NCBI RefSeq assembly: GCF_964355755.1
Contig: NC_092676.1
Span: 2,152,288-2,216,287, forward strand
Source of the DNA: Antedon mediterranea
Taxonomy: Eukaryota; Echinodermata; Crinoidea; Comatulida; Antedonidae
Direction: 5' to 3'
DNA length: 64,000 nucleotides
The notes under the pieces were generated by a model. It was not told where the DNA came from and ran no database searches. It was given only the letters and a program-made list of their open reading frames with translations. Shown here in pieces: positions 43,318 to 55,389 of the stretch; the first letter of the stretch is position 1, and each line of letters begins with the position of its first letter. A program made the position numbers and the translations under genes.

Positions 43318-45462
43318 ATGGCTGCCAGTAAGCCAAATAAGATTCTAGAAGACATCAACGAACATCTTGAGTGTAGCATCTGCACTGATCAACTTAAGGA
43401 TCCAAGAACTTTAACTTGTCTCCACACCTTCTGTTTGACATGTCTAGAAAAATGGGTGACAACTAAAGGTACACTCACTTGCCCTACATGCTGCAAAACA
43501 TATCCAATTCCAGAGGGCGGTCTTCACAAGCTTGCACCGAATACATTTCTAAACAACATTTTAGAAACTGTTCAACACTTTTTTGAGAAAGAAGCAAAGA
43601 ATTGTGTTTGTGGGATGGGTGAAAAAGTGAAAAGTTACTGTCAGGATTGTAAGGAGTACATATGTTCCATTTGTTGCGCCAGTCATAAAGGAATTCCAGC
43701 CTTGAGAAGTCACAAGCTATATTCCATGAATGAGATGAAAGAAATGAGCTCAATACAGATTGCATCATTACATCCCCCACGGTGTGAGGCCCACAGTGAA
43801 CCTTTTAAGTTTTACTGCAAGGATTGTGAACACCTAATCTGTGTGAGTTGTACAATCTTGGGTCACAGAGATTGTGAAGGGAGACAAAAGCCAATAGCAA
43901 TTTCAGAGGCATTCAAAACATTTAAGAACATTTCAGCAGAATTACAAAAGGATGCATATACTTATAGAAAAAAATTAGAAAACATCTTAAAAGCAGGTAT
44001 ATCTACTCATGTAGAACTGGACAAAAATAAATCAAATTGTTTGCAAGACATTAAAGATTATGTACAAGAATCCATTAAGACAATCAAAAAGAATGGAGAT
44101 ACAATGAAGTGGCAAGTAAAAACAATTTATGAAAGGAAAAAGACAGAGATTGATGAACAAATGAATGAATTAAGAAAAACTATTTCTGATGTGGACACAA
44201 CACTTGATTATTTTCATCAACTATTAAAAGGAAATGCAGTATCAGTAATGGAATCGGGTAAAATGGTAGTTAAAGGACTGACAGACAGAATAAATGATTT
44301 ACCGAAAACAGACAGAATTGATGACGGACAAACTGACTTTTATCAAATCAAACGGCAATTTGTTCAACTACAAAAGTTCAATCCTGAAAATGTAACAAAA
44401 GTGACAACAGCTGACCATTTAACTTTACAAGGAAATGAATCTGTGATAGAAAAAGAAACAATTGTAATAAAAGTAAGAAAACAAAGTAAATGTAAAATAG
44501 ATGCAACTCAACTGAATGCAACATGGTCTACAAAGCATGAGCAGGAAAAAGTCAAGTTTGAAGAAGAAAATGGAGAATATGTCTTGACAAGAAAATGTAC
44601 AAGCGTAGGAGTTTCAAGATTAGATGTGATAGTTGATGGCAAACACATCATAAATTCACCAAAGACAATAACAGTAAAAAAAGAACTAATAAATTCTATT
44701 AACCTTAACTTTGAAGGTAAAGATGTACTTAAGTATAAAGATGATTGTTTGCTGGTTTCATGTTGGACAAATGAAATACATAAGTATAAGTCATCAGGAA
44801 AATACATTGGAAAAATTGTACTACCAGAAGAAACAGAAGTTAACAGAATGTTCAAAATAAAGAATGGTAACATAACGTTCAGTGATGTTGGTAAGAAGTG
44901 CATTACAATATGCAATATGAAGGGTGACGTGGTTAAAACATTTGGTCACGGAATACTGTCATATCCACAAGGTATCCATGTAGATGAGGAATCAAATGTT
45001 ATCTATGTAGTAGATACATACCAAGGTTGTCTAGCTGTATTTGACATTGATAATGGTCAGGTCATCCATAGAGATTGCTTACAGCATGTTAGGTCCAGGC
45101 CCAGACCTCTCATAGATGTCACCTTTACAAATCAAAAACAGCTTCTCACAATATCAACACATCATTTTGGATTAAACCTCATTGACCTTATTGATGGAAG
45201 GCTAGTGAAAGTTCTTGTTGAACAATCAGAATTTTGGAAATTTGGAAACGTGAATGAATCACGTGCAGTAGTTGTGGATAAAGATGATAATATTATTGTA
45301 TCATGCAAATATCATGTACAAATCTTTGATAAAGATGGTAAATTCATAAAGGAGATTGGTAACATAAAGAAGAGACATGGAATATGCATAATTTCACATC
45401 AACCAAAACAAATTGCTGTGCTAAATCTGATCGATAATACATTAGAAATATTAAATTATTAA
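43318..45462 (+). CDS. TRIM E3 ubiquitin ligase, RING-Bbox-Bbox-CC-filamin-NHL (copy A3)
   Basis: An intact 714-aa paralogue of copy A1, from one coding exon. The RING cysteines and histidine are all kept (C19 to C58). B-box1 begins CVCGMGEKVKSYCQDCKEY and B-box2 contains HSEPFKFYCKDCEHLICVSC. The coiled coil, filamin (VSRLDVIVDGKHIINSPKTI) and NHL repeats (HVDEESNVIYVVDTYQG) follow. The NHL part is the most diverged of the three intact copies, with small insertions (for example around DCLQHVRSRPRP), as expected if the propeller is the recognition surface. The ATG is 11 nt after an acceptor at 43305-43306, the same 5' layout as the others. Confidence 0.93.
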   Translation: MAASKPNKILEDINEHLECSICTDQLKDPRTLTCLHTFCLTCLEKWVTTKGTLTCPTCCKTYPIPEGGLHKLAPNTFLNNILETVQHFFEKEAKNCVCGMGEKVKSYCQDCKEYICSICCASHKGIPALRSHKLYSMNEMKEMSSIQIASLHPPRCEAHSEPFKFYCKDCEHLICVSCTILGHRDCEGRQKPIAISEAFKTFKNISAELQKDAYTYRKKLENILKAGISTHVELDKNKSNCLQDIKDYVQESIKTIKKNGDTMKWQVKTIYERKKTEIDEQMNELRKTISDVDTTLDYFHQLLKGNAVSVMESGKMVVKGLTDRINDLPKTDRIDDGQTDFYQIKRQFVQLQKFNPENVTKVTTADHLTLQGNESVIEKETIVIKVRKQSKCKIDATQLNATWSTKHEQEKVKFEEENGEYVLTRKCTSVGVSRLDVIVDGKHIINSPKTITVKKELINSINLNFEGKDVLKYKDDCLLVSCWTNEIHKYKSSGKYIGKIVLPEETEVNRMFKIKNGNITFSDVGKKCITICNMKGDVVKTFGHGILSYPQGIHVDEESNVIYVVDTYQGCLAVFDIDNGQVIHRDCLQHVRSRPRPLIDVTFTNQKQLLTISTHHFGLNLIDLIDGRLVKVLVEQSEFWKFGNVNESRAVVVDKDDNIIVSCKYHVQIFDKDGKFIKEIGNIKKRHGICIISHQPKQIAVLNLIDNTLEILNY

Positions 45463-47131
45463 ACAACATTCTTACAAAAATATTCTAAAATATACATTTA
45501 TATGTTATTTTTTCATACTTAGACGTAATGTTGCATGGTCAACTTTCTGTAATAAATATGAAGTTGCTGTGCAATGCAGTAAGTACAACTAAACAATTCT
45601 TCTAAAGTTATCATTGAAATACTTGTGGTGTAATGATCAGCAACTTACAAAGTTTATTAGCTTATTAAACACTGTACTGTATTTTTAAGTTGATTTATTT
45701 TTTTTCATTTTGGTAAAACAAATTTCAATGCTTACATTTTATTTGGACTATAGACAGGAGTAAATAAACATGCTGCATATTTAAATGAATGAAAATATAC
45801 TAAAATAGTCAGAACTATTTTCACCTTTAAAACAAATACTATATCATATTGTATTGATATGTCCATCTCTATGGAAAAATAAACTTTGTAATATACTGTA
45901 ATCTTGTTTGGAATGTTGTATTTTTTTTTGTCTTTTATTTTCTATTTAGCCCGTTGTTTCCAACATAGTTTTGTAATTATGGTTGCTTTTAACAGATTAC
46001 ATTATCTGGTAAACACGTCTTGTCTTTCTTTCTCAAAGAAGTTTATTTCACAAAGTACCCTCGATGCTTTGAGTCAATGAATTACAGAAACAGTACCTTT
46101 TTAAAATTTTATTGAAATTATATTGTGCCCTCTAATTTGGTTAAAATTCAAGCAAAAGAAACTAAATTCAGAGTTGATTACATGCGCTGTAAATAAAATG
46201 TATGTAGTAGCAAACTATAAAAAAACTTATCCAAACAATCTTATTAAATCACCTAGAATACACATGTGCATGTTTGTTTTGTGAGATATTATAAAACATA
46301 ACAAGGCCAAAAGAAAGTAAATGCAGATTGAATAAAGTTTGCTTTAAAGCAATGCACAATAAACAATAAGGGTTACTTGATGCAAATTTTAAATGCAAAG
46401 AACATGTTTAAAAGTTACCAGCATCTGTGTGTTATTTTCTGTGTTACTAACCTTTCAATTAAGTTGTTGCACTGTATAAGTCAATATGCAATTTCATTTT
46501 GGACAAATAAAATGAGCATTGTTATAAAAGGCATTGTAAAAATGTTGATACTGCTGTTGTTTGTATATTTCTAAACATTTGTTTGCATATTATACTTTTC
46601 AACTATGCACCTAACAGAACCATTGGACTGAAATCCGCTTTGTCTATTGTCAACACATAACTTAGCAAAGTTGAGTGCTGCCATGGTGATTGGCTATGTT
46701 GTTCTCCCTTGAATGGGATGCTATAGAAAAGTTTAGTGTGCCTAAGATTGTAGACAGAATCACAACTTATTATCAGAGTCTCAAGTGGTCCAGTAAACAA
46801 AATGTGCCAACTAAATTTATTAGTTACATAATCATATTAAAGTTGTAGAGAGAATGGACAATCTTTTCTACCTACTGAGATGCCTCCAATATTTTAAGAT
46901 TGCTTGCTCATTGTGACAGATTTAAACCTATGAATATGCAACATTTCAGTTTTGCTCCACTCTGATTTCCACCCTATTTTTGCCTTTCTTGAGCTGTGTT
47001 TTTTTAATATTGCCTGCGATGCAATACAGTAGTTCCCCAGGGTCTGCAATAAGTAATGCAACATAGAAACAGTTTTTTCCATCTTTCAGAATTTCAGACA
47101 ATATACAAAATAAGTAATATCATTTGACAAC
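45463..47131. other. Spacer and 5' flank of the second DED gene
   Basis: No gene supported. The stretch at about 46600-46800 (gaatgggatgctatagaaaa, gtttagtgtg) resembles about 59950-60090 upstream of the third DED gene, so the 5' flank was copied with the gene. Confidence 0.55.
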
Positions 47132-50100
47132 ATGGCTGAATCAGGTACGTCAATAGAACTAGAAAACCATAAAAAAAAATCCTGGAGATCATCAAATTAT
47201 TCAAGTCTTCCTTATAAAAAATGTAATCCTGCCTCAATCTGACCAATAAAATCAGTTTATTTTGCCAATATCTCACCTGTTCTCTTTGGAGTTAAAAAAG
47301 GTGTACACATAATTTCTAAAAATCTTTAAAATGTGTTGTAAAGTTCTGTTTCAATAAAATGGTATGAGTAAAGTATATTTTGATCTTATCTTCTTTTATT
47401 CCTCTTTCATAGAAACATCTGACAAATCGTTCAATCAGGCTCGCTTTTTCAACTTGGTACGATAAACGAAACCTGATCAGGAAACTGAAAGTTTTGTATC
47501 AAGGTCACATTGCAGAAACTGACTTGTATAATGCCTCTACAACAATGGACTTGCTGCAGCAGTTGATTGATTCTGGGGACCTAAGTTCAAAAGATCTCAC
47601 CATTCTCTATGATACCATAAAGATCACTAGACAGTTTGCTATTGTGGACAAACTTCAACTTCACATCCCATCTTTTCCTGATGTTAAACCCATCATTATT
47701 ACAAGATTCAGTCTTCATCAACAAATGATTCTGAATTTAGGCAATGTACTAATACAGGAGGATGTGAACAAAATTGATGGTGCGTACAATCGTCCTCCAA
47801 AGAATTATCAAGATGGATGGAGTCTTCTCATGGATTTACAACACACCAATGTAATTTGTGATAAAGAGAATCAAATGGATAAATTTATTGAGACCGTAAA
47901 GTTGCTTGAATTACATAGAGCTACTGAAACTCTTACAGGTATTTTGATGGAAAATGTTTACATTTAATAGTTATTCGGGAATAGTTTAAAATATTACTTA
48001 ATTGTAACCATGCACCTGAAATTGTAATAATTGATATTTAACCTCAAATATCTTTATTTATAATGGATTTTACTTCATGGTAAGTAAACTTAAATTTAAA
48101 GTTAAAACGGTCAAAAAAGTTTAGTGCATCAAGTTAAGGTAAAGTTTAGAATGTCTCAAATGCATAAAAATAAATAATCTTTATTCGAGGGAGGAGTTTA
48201 TTTGGGTGAGGTGTTTATTTTTTTGGGTGTAATATGGTAACATGTATACCATATTTATTTGAATAAATGGCAGCCATTTATTGTTCAGGTAGGTTTTTAG
48301 GGGGGGGGGAGTTTATTCGAGCAGTTCCATTTATTATGGGGAGGCGTTTATTTTTTTGCGTGTAAAATAGTAACATGTAATCAAATAAAAATCGAGAAGT
48401 GATAAAATACAATACAATTTGTATCAAAATGCTTGTAGATCATGTCAATCAATGAATTCAACTACAAATAGTAATGGAGCTGTAGCTTGGTGGTTAGTGT
48501 GCTTACCTTCCACTCTCAAGGTCCAGGGTTCAATCTGACCTAGTGCCAGAGGACTGACTATTTCAACTCCACTCCTTAAGCCTCAAATGAGTTTATAAGC
48601 ACGATTAAATATAAAATAATTTATCAATTGGTGAGTTTGTGCTCGCTGTTGGATGCGTATCAAAAAAAAAGAAAAAATATAAATGTGTTGTATTTGTGTA
48701 TAATTCATGTGGCGGGATGTTTATTTTAGAAAATAAATAAATGCCCCGGGGCGTTTATTTGAGAGGGGGAGGTTATTCTTCAAAATGATGTTTTATGGGG
48801 GGGGGGGGGGTGAAATTTGTGCGCGTTTATTTGAGGTAGGTGTTTATTCAAGGCGGAAAGTTTAATCGATTAACTACGTTAAAGCCTATAATACTAGTAT
48901 TTATTCTATTTTTGTGTTTATTATTACAGATGTTCAGATACCGGTCACTCTAAAACGCAAGACAGACTCTAAAGATCAACTGCCTAAAAAAAAGATCTAC
49001 AATAAAACTTTATCACAAAGTACTTCCACTGAAGATAAACCATCTATTAAAAGAAACCTAGATGAAAAACTTCAATCATTACAAAGAACTATCGATAAAA
49101 TTCAGCAATCTTTATCAAATGTCTCTGAAGTTAGTCCATCATCACTACAAGCTATTGCTGACAATCATTCACAAAAAAGCACTGAGAATTGGTTATCAAT
49201 AATAACTTCAAAAGATAATCGACTACCTTCACAATATCTTCATCTTAATAAATCTGTACACGATATTGATACAAATTTGCAATTATTACAAAGAAAAATT
49301 GATAAAAATCTGCGATCATTACAGAGTACTCGCACTGAACTAAATAAACTTAATAACAAACTGCAAACTTTACACAATATTCTTGAAGAAAATCAACAAA
49401 ATTTGTCAAGGTTTACACAAAGATCTTGTGATTTCTTTCTTCAACTTTTTCAATATGAAAACATGATGACAAAAGACGATGAAGAAATATTATTTTCAGG
49501 AATACAACTATTTATTAATTTCTGCAAAGAACATGGGTTAAGATTAACCAAAGCAGAACACAGTTGTATCATATTCAACTTCTCTGTACTGGATCCTGTT
49601 GCTTTGACGAACCTTTGGGAAATGTACAAAAGTGGAGAGCTTCTTGTAAAATTATCAGAAACATTAGTGGCAGAGGAACATCAGCACACATTTCAAATGG
49701 AATGGATGACAGAAATGGATAAAGATAAATACCAAGAAGCACTCTTGAAACAGATGGTGAGAAATATATGTTGTTAGTGTCTTAATCTATAACAAAACTT
49801 ACAGTGATAATGAACAACATTTTGCATGTAGTTATGTACAAGTGCATTTCAAAATTGCAACCAAAACATAATATCTGTAATGTTGTTTTACAATTCCATT
49901 CTAATATTTTGTAGAGTCAGGGAAGAAGGAACTTCCTGGTGGACTACAGTATTAGAGACAAATTGATAAAAATGACTTCTATTATACTAATTTGAGAATA
50001 TTATTGGAAATTAAGGTTTAATACTGTTCTACGACACTCACAAGTGTGGTAGAACAGTATTGAACTGATATGTATAAATCTCTTCATTCTCGATTATTGG

Positions 50101-52281
50101 AAATGTATTCATAGTTTTTTTTATATCTTCTGAATTAGACATATCAGCGGAATCATCCTTTGAATTAAACACAGGTGAGTTAATGTATTTATGTTACGAA
50201 GTGTTTGTTGTCCAACCAAACATGTTACCATTAAATTTAAAACCATTACTTAACCTTTACCTTACATGGAGTCACCACAGCATAGTATGAACACTGCATC
50301 ATTGATTCCTTATGAACACACAAAATTAAACCACTCTGGCCTACATTTGCTGTACAATCCTGAACTTGTAAACCAAAAAATTTAGAAGAAATATGAATTA
50401 TTTAGACTCTACGAAATATCTTCATCTTAAAAAATGAGATGAAAATAAATGAGTAACAATTCGTTTTTAATTATCATTAGAAGACAAATAGAAAAAATAT
50501 AAATAAGTTTCTTATTTTATTCTTATTTGAATAAGGTAGAAAAATAGTATACATATTTTGTCATAGTAATAACTTCTTCAATTCCAGCTTCACCACCACA
50601 GTGCAAGATTCACAGTAAACCTTTGGATTATTACTGCAAGGATTGTCAACACCCAATCTGTGCAAGTTGTAGGCCTTCAATTTTGGGTCACAGAAATTGT
50701 GCAGGCAAACAAAAGCCAATAACAATTTCAGAGGCATTTAAAGCATTTCAGAAACTTTTCGCAGAATTAGAAAAGGATGCCGATACCTATACAAGAGAAA
50801 TAAAAAACATCTTAAAAGGAGTTCAAGAGATTGATACAGAACTGGAAAAAAATAAATCAAATTCTTTAAAAGATATTGAAGACAATGTAAAAGAAACCAT
50901 CAAGACAATCAAAAAGAATGGAGAGGCAATGGAGAAGCAAGTGAAAACAATTTATGAAAAGAAAAAGACAGAGATTGATGAACAAACAAAAGAATTAAGT
51001 AAGCCAATATCTGATGTGGACACAAAACTTTGTTTACTTAAAGAAGTATTGAAAGGCAATGAAGTATCAGCAATGGAATCAAGTAAAATGGTGGTTAAAG
51101 AACTAAGAGACAGAATTAATGAGGTACCAAAAATAAAACCAATTGATGATGGACAAATTCACTTTCATCAAATCAAACAGAAATTTGTTGAATTACAAAA
51201 GATTGCCATAGAAAATGTGAAAAACATTGAAAAGGAAATTAAAGTGACAATGGCTGACTATCTAACATTACAAGCAAATGAATCTGTGATAGAAAATGAA
51301 ACCATCATAGTAAAAGTAACAAAACTGCATAACTGTAAAGTAGATGCAAATCAACTGAATGCAACATGGTCTACCCAGCAAGAACGGGAAGAAGTGAAGT
51401 TTGAAGAAAAAAATGGAGAATATGTCTTGACAAGAAAATGTACAAGCCCAGGAGATTGTAGATTAGATGTGACAGTTGATGGCAAACACATCATAAATTC
51501 ACCAATGACAATCACAGTAGAAAAGGGATTAATCAATTCTATCAACCTAGACTTTGTTGGTGAAGATGTACTTAAGTATAAAGATGATTGCTTACTGGTT
51601 TCATGTTGGACAAATGAAATATTTAAGTGTAAGCCATCAGGAGAACACATTGGTAAAATTACATTACCAGAAGGTACAACGGTTAACAGAATGTTCAAAA
51701 TGAAGAATGGTGACATCGCATTCAGTGATTTTGGTAAGGAATGCATTACAATATGCACAATGGATGGTGAGGTGATTAAAACATTTGGTAAAGGAGTATT
51801 GTCACTTCCATATGGTATCCATGTAGATGAGGAATCAAATGTTGTCTATGTAGCTTGTATTAATCATACATACAAATTCAACATTGATAGTGGACAGGTC
51901 ATCCATAGATGGCCACAACACAATAATGCAAGTGTAATTGATGTTACCTTTACAAACCAAAGACAGATTCTCATATTAGACTGGAATAATGGACTACAAC
52001 TGACTGATAATGATGGAAGACCAATCAAAGTTCTTGTTGAGGCATCAGATGTAGATGTAATGGGAAAGTTGACAGAGCCACGTGCAGTAGTAGTTGATAA
52101 AGATGATAACATCATTGTATCAAGTTATCACAATGTACAACTCTTTGATAAAGATGGTAAATTCATAAAAGTGATTGGTGAAACAAAATGGGCATACGGA
52201 CTATGCATCATTTCACATCAGCCACAGACAATTGCTGTAATAAATCGGTGTGACCAATCATTGAAGATATTTAAATATTAA
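47132..52281 (+). CDS. DED / TRADD-N-like / TRIM-tail gene (copy B2), with phase-breaking changes
   Basis: Pieces by homology to B1: 47132-47144 (ATGGCTGAATCAG), 47413-47938, 48930-49756, a 36-nt exon 50139-50174 and the last exon 50588-52281. Exon 2 lacks 5 nt against its paralogues just before the FSTWYDKRN motif, so splicing from the 13-nt first exon is out of frame; the correct frame is nevertheless open back to the acceptor, and an ATG at 47494 lies inside it. Exon 3 (coiled coil, then TRADD-N-like HSCIIFNFSVLD, LWEMYKSGELLVKLSETLVA) ends in phase 0 at 49756, but the next two exons need phase 1. The last exon is intact: B-box2 (HSKPLDYYCKDCQHPIC), coiled coil, filamin, NHL, to a normal stop. 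Either another first exon and donor are used, or this is a decaying gene. Confidence 0.6.
48170..48870. repeat. GTTTATT(C/T)GAGG-rich repeat region with inserted SINE
   Basis: Repeated phrases tttattcgagg, gtttatttgagaggggg and tgtttattcaaggcgg, with G-rich runs, mark a diverged repetitive element in intron 2 of copy B2. The SINE-like unit at 48478-48665 lies within it. Element limits are uncertain. Confidence 0.55.
48478..48665 (+). mobile_element. tRNA-derived SINE-like sequence
   Basis: An A-box-like segment (gcttggtggttagtgtgctt) and a B box (GGTTCAATCTG at about 48528) are spaced as in a tRNA, followed by an unrelated tail ending in an A-rich run (about 48661). No acceptor stem is visible, so it is not called as a tRNA gene. 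Confidence 0.6.
50020..50061. other. 19-bp hairpin in an intron of copy B2
   Basis: aatactgttctacgacact, a 4-nt loop (caca), then agtgtggtagaacagtatt: 18 of 19 positions pair. It lies between exon 3 and the 36-nt exon. It could be a tiny foldback insertion or an RNA structure; no function is assigned. Confidence 0.8.
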
Positions 52282-53540
52282 ATGCTATGTATTATATTGA
52301 TTTTTGATTTACTATATGTTCTGAATATTAATTATAATACATAAAATTCAGATGATAAGATACCAATACAGATTGAAAATTAACCATAATAACAGAAAGA
52401 CATTAATTGGTGTAAGCCAGAAGGACAAACCTACACAAGCTATACAAAGTTAAATTGGAGAATCTTAGTATCACCTCTAAACAATAACAAACCATAAATT
52501 ATAAAAAACATGATTGTTGTAATTCAATTCAATTCAATTCAATTCAATTTTTATTCTACTGCTATTTGACAACATGGCTACATCAGGTACAGTAGGACTT
52601 TCATTTGAAGTATTTTGCAAATCCTGGATTACACTAAATGCCTTTTGTTATAACTGAATAATGTAATCCTGCCTCCATCATTTAAAATATATTTATTTTA
52701 CAACTTTAATTCTTAAAATGAAAGTTAAATTTATTTGTGTCAGTTTTAGATTACAATAAAAATATATTAAAAGTTAATTTAAAGTGGTTTAATCTCTTCT
52801 ACAACTTTGTTCTTCAGGTTGTAGCTTCCCATTTTAAGTATACTAGTGTAATGTAAGCGTATGTATACCGTGTTCTGTGTTCACAATAAAATATATTAAA
52901 AGTAAATTTTTTTAAAGATTTATTTAATCTCTTCTACAACTTTGTTCTTCAGGTTGTAGCTTCCCATGTTTTCATTCATATAGACCTACAGTTAAAAATA
53001 ACAGCAACGGAAACTGGACAAATTTTCAATAACCAGCAGTCTGAAAATAACAGTTAAAAACACCCAAGCAGTTGGTGATTAAACCGTAAATTTGATTGGC
53101 CACCGTTGAACTTAAATACTGTTACATCCTATCGTTTAGCCGCCTCACTGCATTGCATTTTGGGTATTTTTAATGTTTTTTGTCGACAACCACAAATTGA
53201 TTCAATGGTTAGACACAAATTTATCAGAAATGCAGTCAGTATAAACGTTATATTTGAATATAAACAGTTTTATTTGGTGCTATGCAGCAGAAACAGACTC
53301 TTAGATTTCAAAACATATTTGCAATAATTTTTACAATTTTTTGTTAATATGCCATTTTGATGAATATTTATCCACTTTGACCAAAAATTTGAAAAATATT
53401 TACCTGAAAAAATTGTAATTTAAAGAAAAAAATAGTCAAATTGGCTGTGGATTTTTGGTTGAATTTAACTATTTATTTTGTCATTTTATAAGTGAAAACA
53501 TTATTTTTTTTCTTTTTTTTTTCTATGGAAGTGATTAACT
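52282..53540. other. Spacer after copy B2
   Basis: Contains a short aattc microsatellite (about 52519-52547), the orphan first-exon copy at 52574-52586, and an internal repeat (gttgtagcttcccat, about 52820 and 52951). The stretch 53330-53540 looks like part of a diverged AGATGTATTGTCC-family element. No gene. Confidence 0.5.
52574..52586 (+). other. Orphan copy of the 13-nt DED-gene first exon
   Basis: ttgacaacATGGCTACATCAG followed by gtacagtag is nearly identical to the first exon and donor of copies B2 (47132) and B3 (60894). No DED exon follows before the next TRIM gene. Either a duplication relic or an alternative distant first exon for copy B3. Confidence 0.7.
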
Positions 53541-53544
53541 TTAA

Positions 53545-54091
53545 AGATGTATTGTCCTTTTGACTAATTCCAAAAAAATAAAAAATAAAAGATTTCGAAA
53601 AAAGGTGGGTCATTTTGAAGTATCATAATAGTTATTAACTATCACCAAAAATGTTTCGAAAAAAAAAAAATTTAACTGAAATACATACGTTTTTTTGTTA
53701 CAAAAATAACTTTGACTTCCAGTCAAAGTTTTCAATCAAAACATATCCCATAATGAAACGCGCTTGTTTGGCTACTCTGTATGCATAATCATAAAACTTT
53801 CTCATGATCTTTGTGAAAATACCTTCTTAACCGTGACGAGTTGTAAACAATCCTAATTTAGCATATGCATAATGCGTACTCATAGTTTGAAATCTTTGTT
53901 TACTTTCGCTCGTGACGATTTTCCAGATGAAATGTAATCAAAGTAATTTACCTGTTAATTACGTAAACTTGTTGTTTTTGGCTCGAATTTTCGACTTAAA
54001 GTGAAAAACTTTAAAATTACTTTGATATGGCCACTTTAAATTTAGAATATTTTGACCTTCATTTTTTTGTGTTTCAAGGGACAATACATCT
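53545..54091. mobile_element. 547-bp TTAA-flanked MITE, AGATGTATTGTCC family
   Basis: AGATGTATTGTCC at the left, GGGACAATACATCT at the right, TTAA at 53541-53544 and 54092-54095. Another right end of the same family (ggggacaatacatctttaa) lies at about 54157-54175, and related sequence occupies 53330-53540, so this copy appears nested inside an older one. Confidence 0.85.
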
Positions 54092-54179
54092 TTAATGAAA
54101 TTACAAAATAACATATTCATAGTCTGATTTAATTAATCTTCATTTTTCATGTTTTTTGGGGACAATACATCTTTAAGGG

Positions 54180-55378
54180 AGGAGGTATTTTGGCAAATTA
54201 GGTCATGTTAAATATTGGTCCAGCATGTAATGATCACCTAAATTACAATATTTTTTTGAGATATTTATATGAAATTTGTTACTGTCCTTTTAATTGATTG
54301 AATTTGAATAAAACAGATCAGGTAAATTGAGGGCTATCGACTGTCTATGAAATGAACCATTGCTAAAATGTCCAACAGATGTTGTTGGACATAAAACGAA
54401 AATACAATAATAGATGCAAATATATGACATTCAATACTTTAGACAAGTGCAATATATGACTGGCACAGCCTTGGTGATAGTCTATAGAAAACTGGCTACC
54501 GTGAAGTTAGCTACTTGTAGATGCAACGAAAGAAAGAGAATCAAGGTAAGAAGAAATATAGATATTCTTTTGACATTTCTCTTCTTATTGTGAAATGTGT
54601 GATAATGTATGTAGTTTGCAAAGTTTTTTTATTATTTATTGTAAAATAGTGCCATGAGCATATTTTTTTTTCTGATGGACACTTGCGCACAAAAAGCCTA
54701 CGTTATTATTTTTACTATATCTGAATCGAAAACGGTGGGTTTGTTTGACATCTAACCCACACATCTATTTGAAAAAACTATGATTGAACACTCTTACCAC
54801 AAGTGCCTCATCTAGCCTCGTTTACTGTAGAATGATCGATTAAAAGAAATATAAATAAGAAATATATTGTCTACAGTATATGTATACATGTTTGAATAAT
54901 ACATTACACACTTAAAGGAAAACTAATTTCCTTTAACTGTGACTGTTTTAACCTCACATAAGTTATTCACTTTTACCATAAAGGATAAAAAAATTATTCA
55001 CCTGATAAACTGTAAATTAAATAAAAACTAAAAAGTGTTGAATTTGTATTAAAAAAATTAATAATAAAGTAGTCAAATGGAAGAGAAATCATTATTTTTG
55101 TTTAAAACAAAAGTGAATAATAACTTTATTACAACTGCAAAATGTCCTACTAATAGTTTTACTGTATTTGAGGACAATACATATTTTAACCTGTGACATT
55201 TTAATATAATTTATGCCCACAGAATTGCAAGAAAAACTATCCCATGATTACATTGTAAGCCAGAGAAACACAACATTACATTGTAAGTTATCAAATCAGT
55301 CAAACTATTAATATAAATCAGATTCTACTTAAATAAATTTCATAAATGCTTGATACAATATTATTGATTTTTCACAAG
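54180..55378. promoter_or_regulatory. 5' flank and untranslated first exon of copy A4
   Basis: A donor at 54546 (aatcaag|gtaagaa) closely matches the donor before copy A1 (aacaag|gtaagaa at 27200), and an acceptor lies at 55377-55378, 11 nt before the ATG. The transcript start is probably near 54450-54540. A degenerate AGATGTATTGTCC-type relic (ending gaggacaatacatatttt) lies at about 54915-55185 in the intron. Confidence 0.5.
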
Positions 55379-55389
55379 GTATTTCAAAG

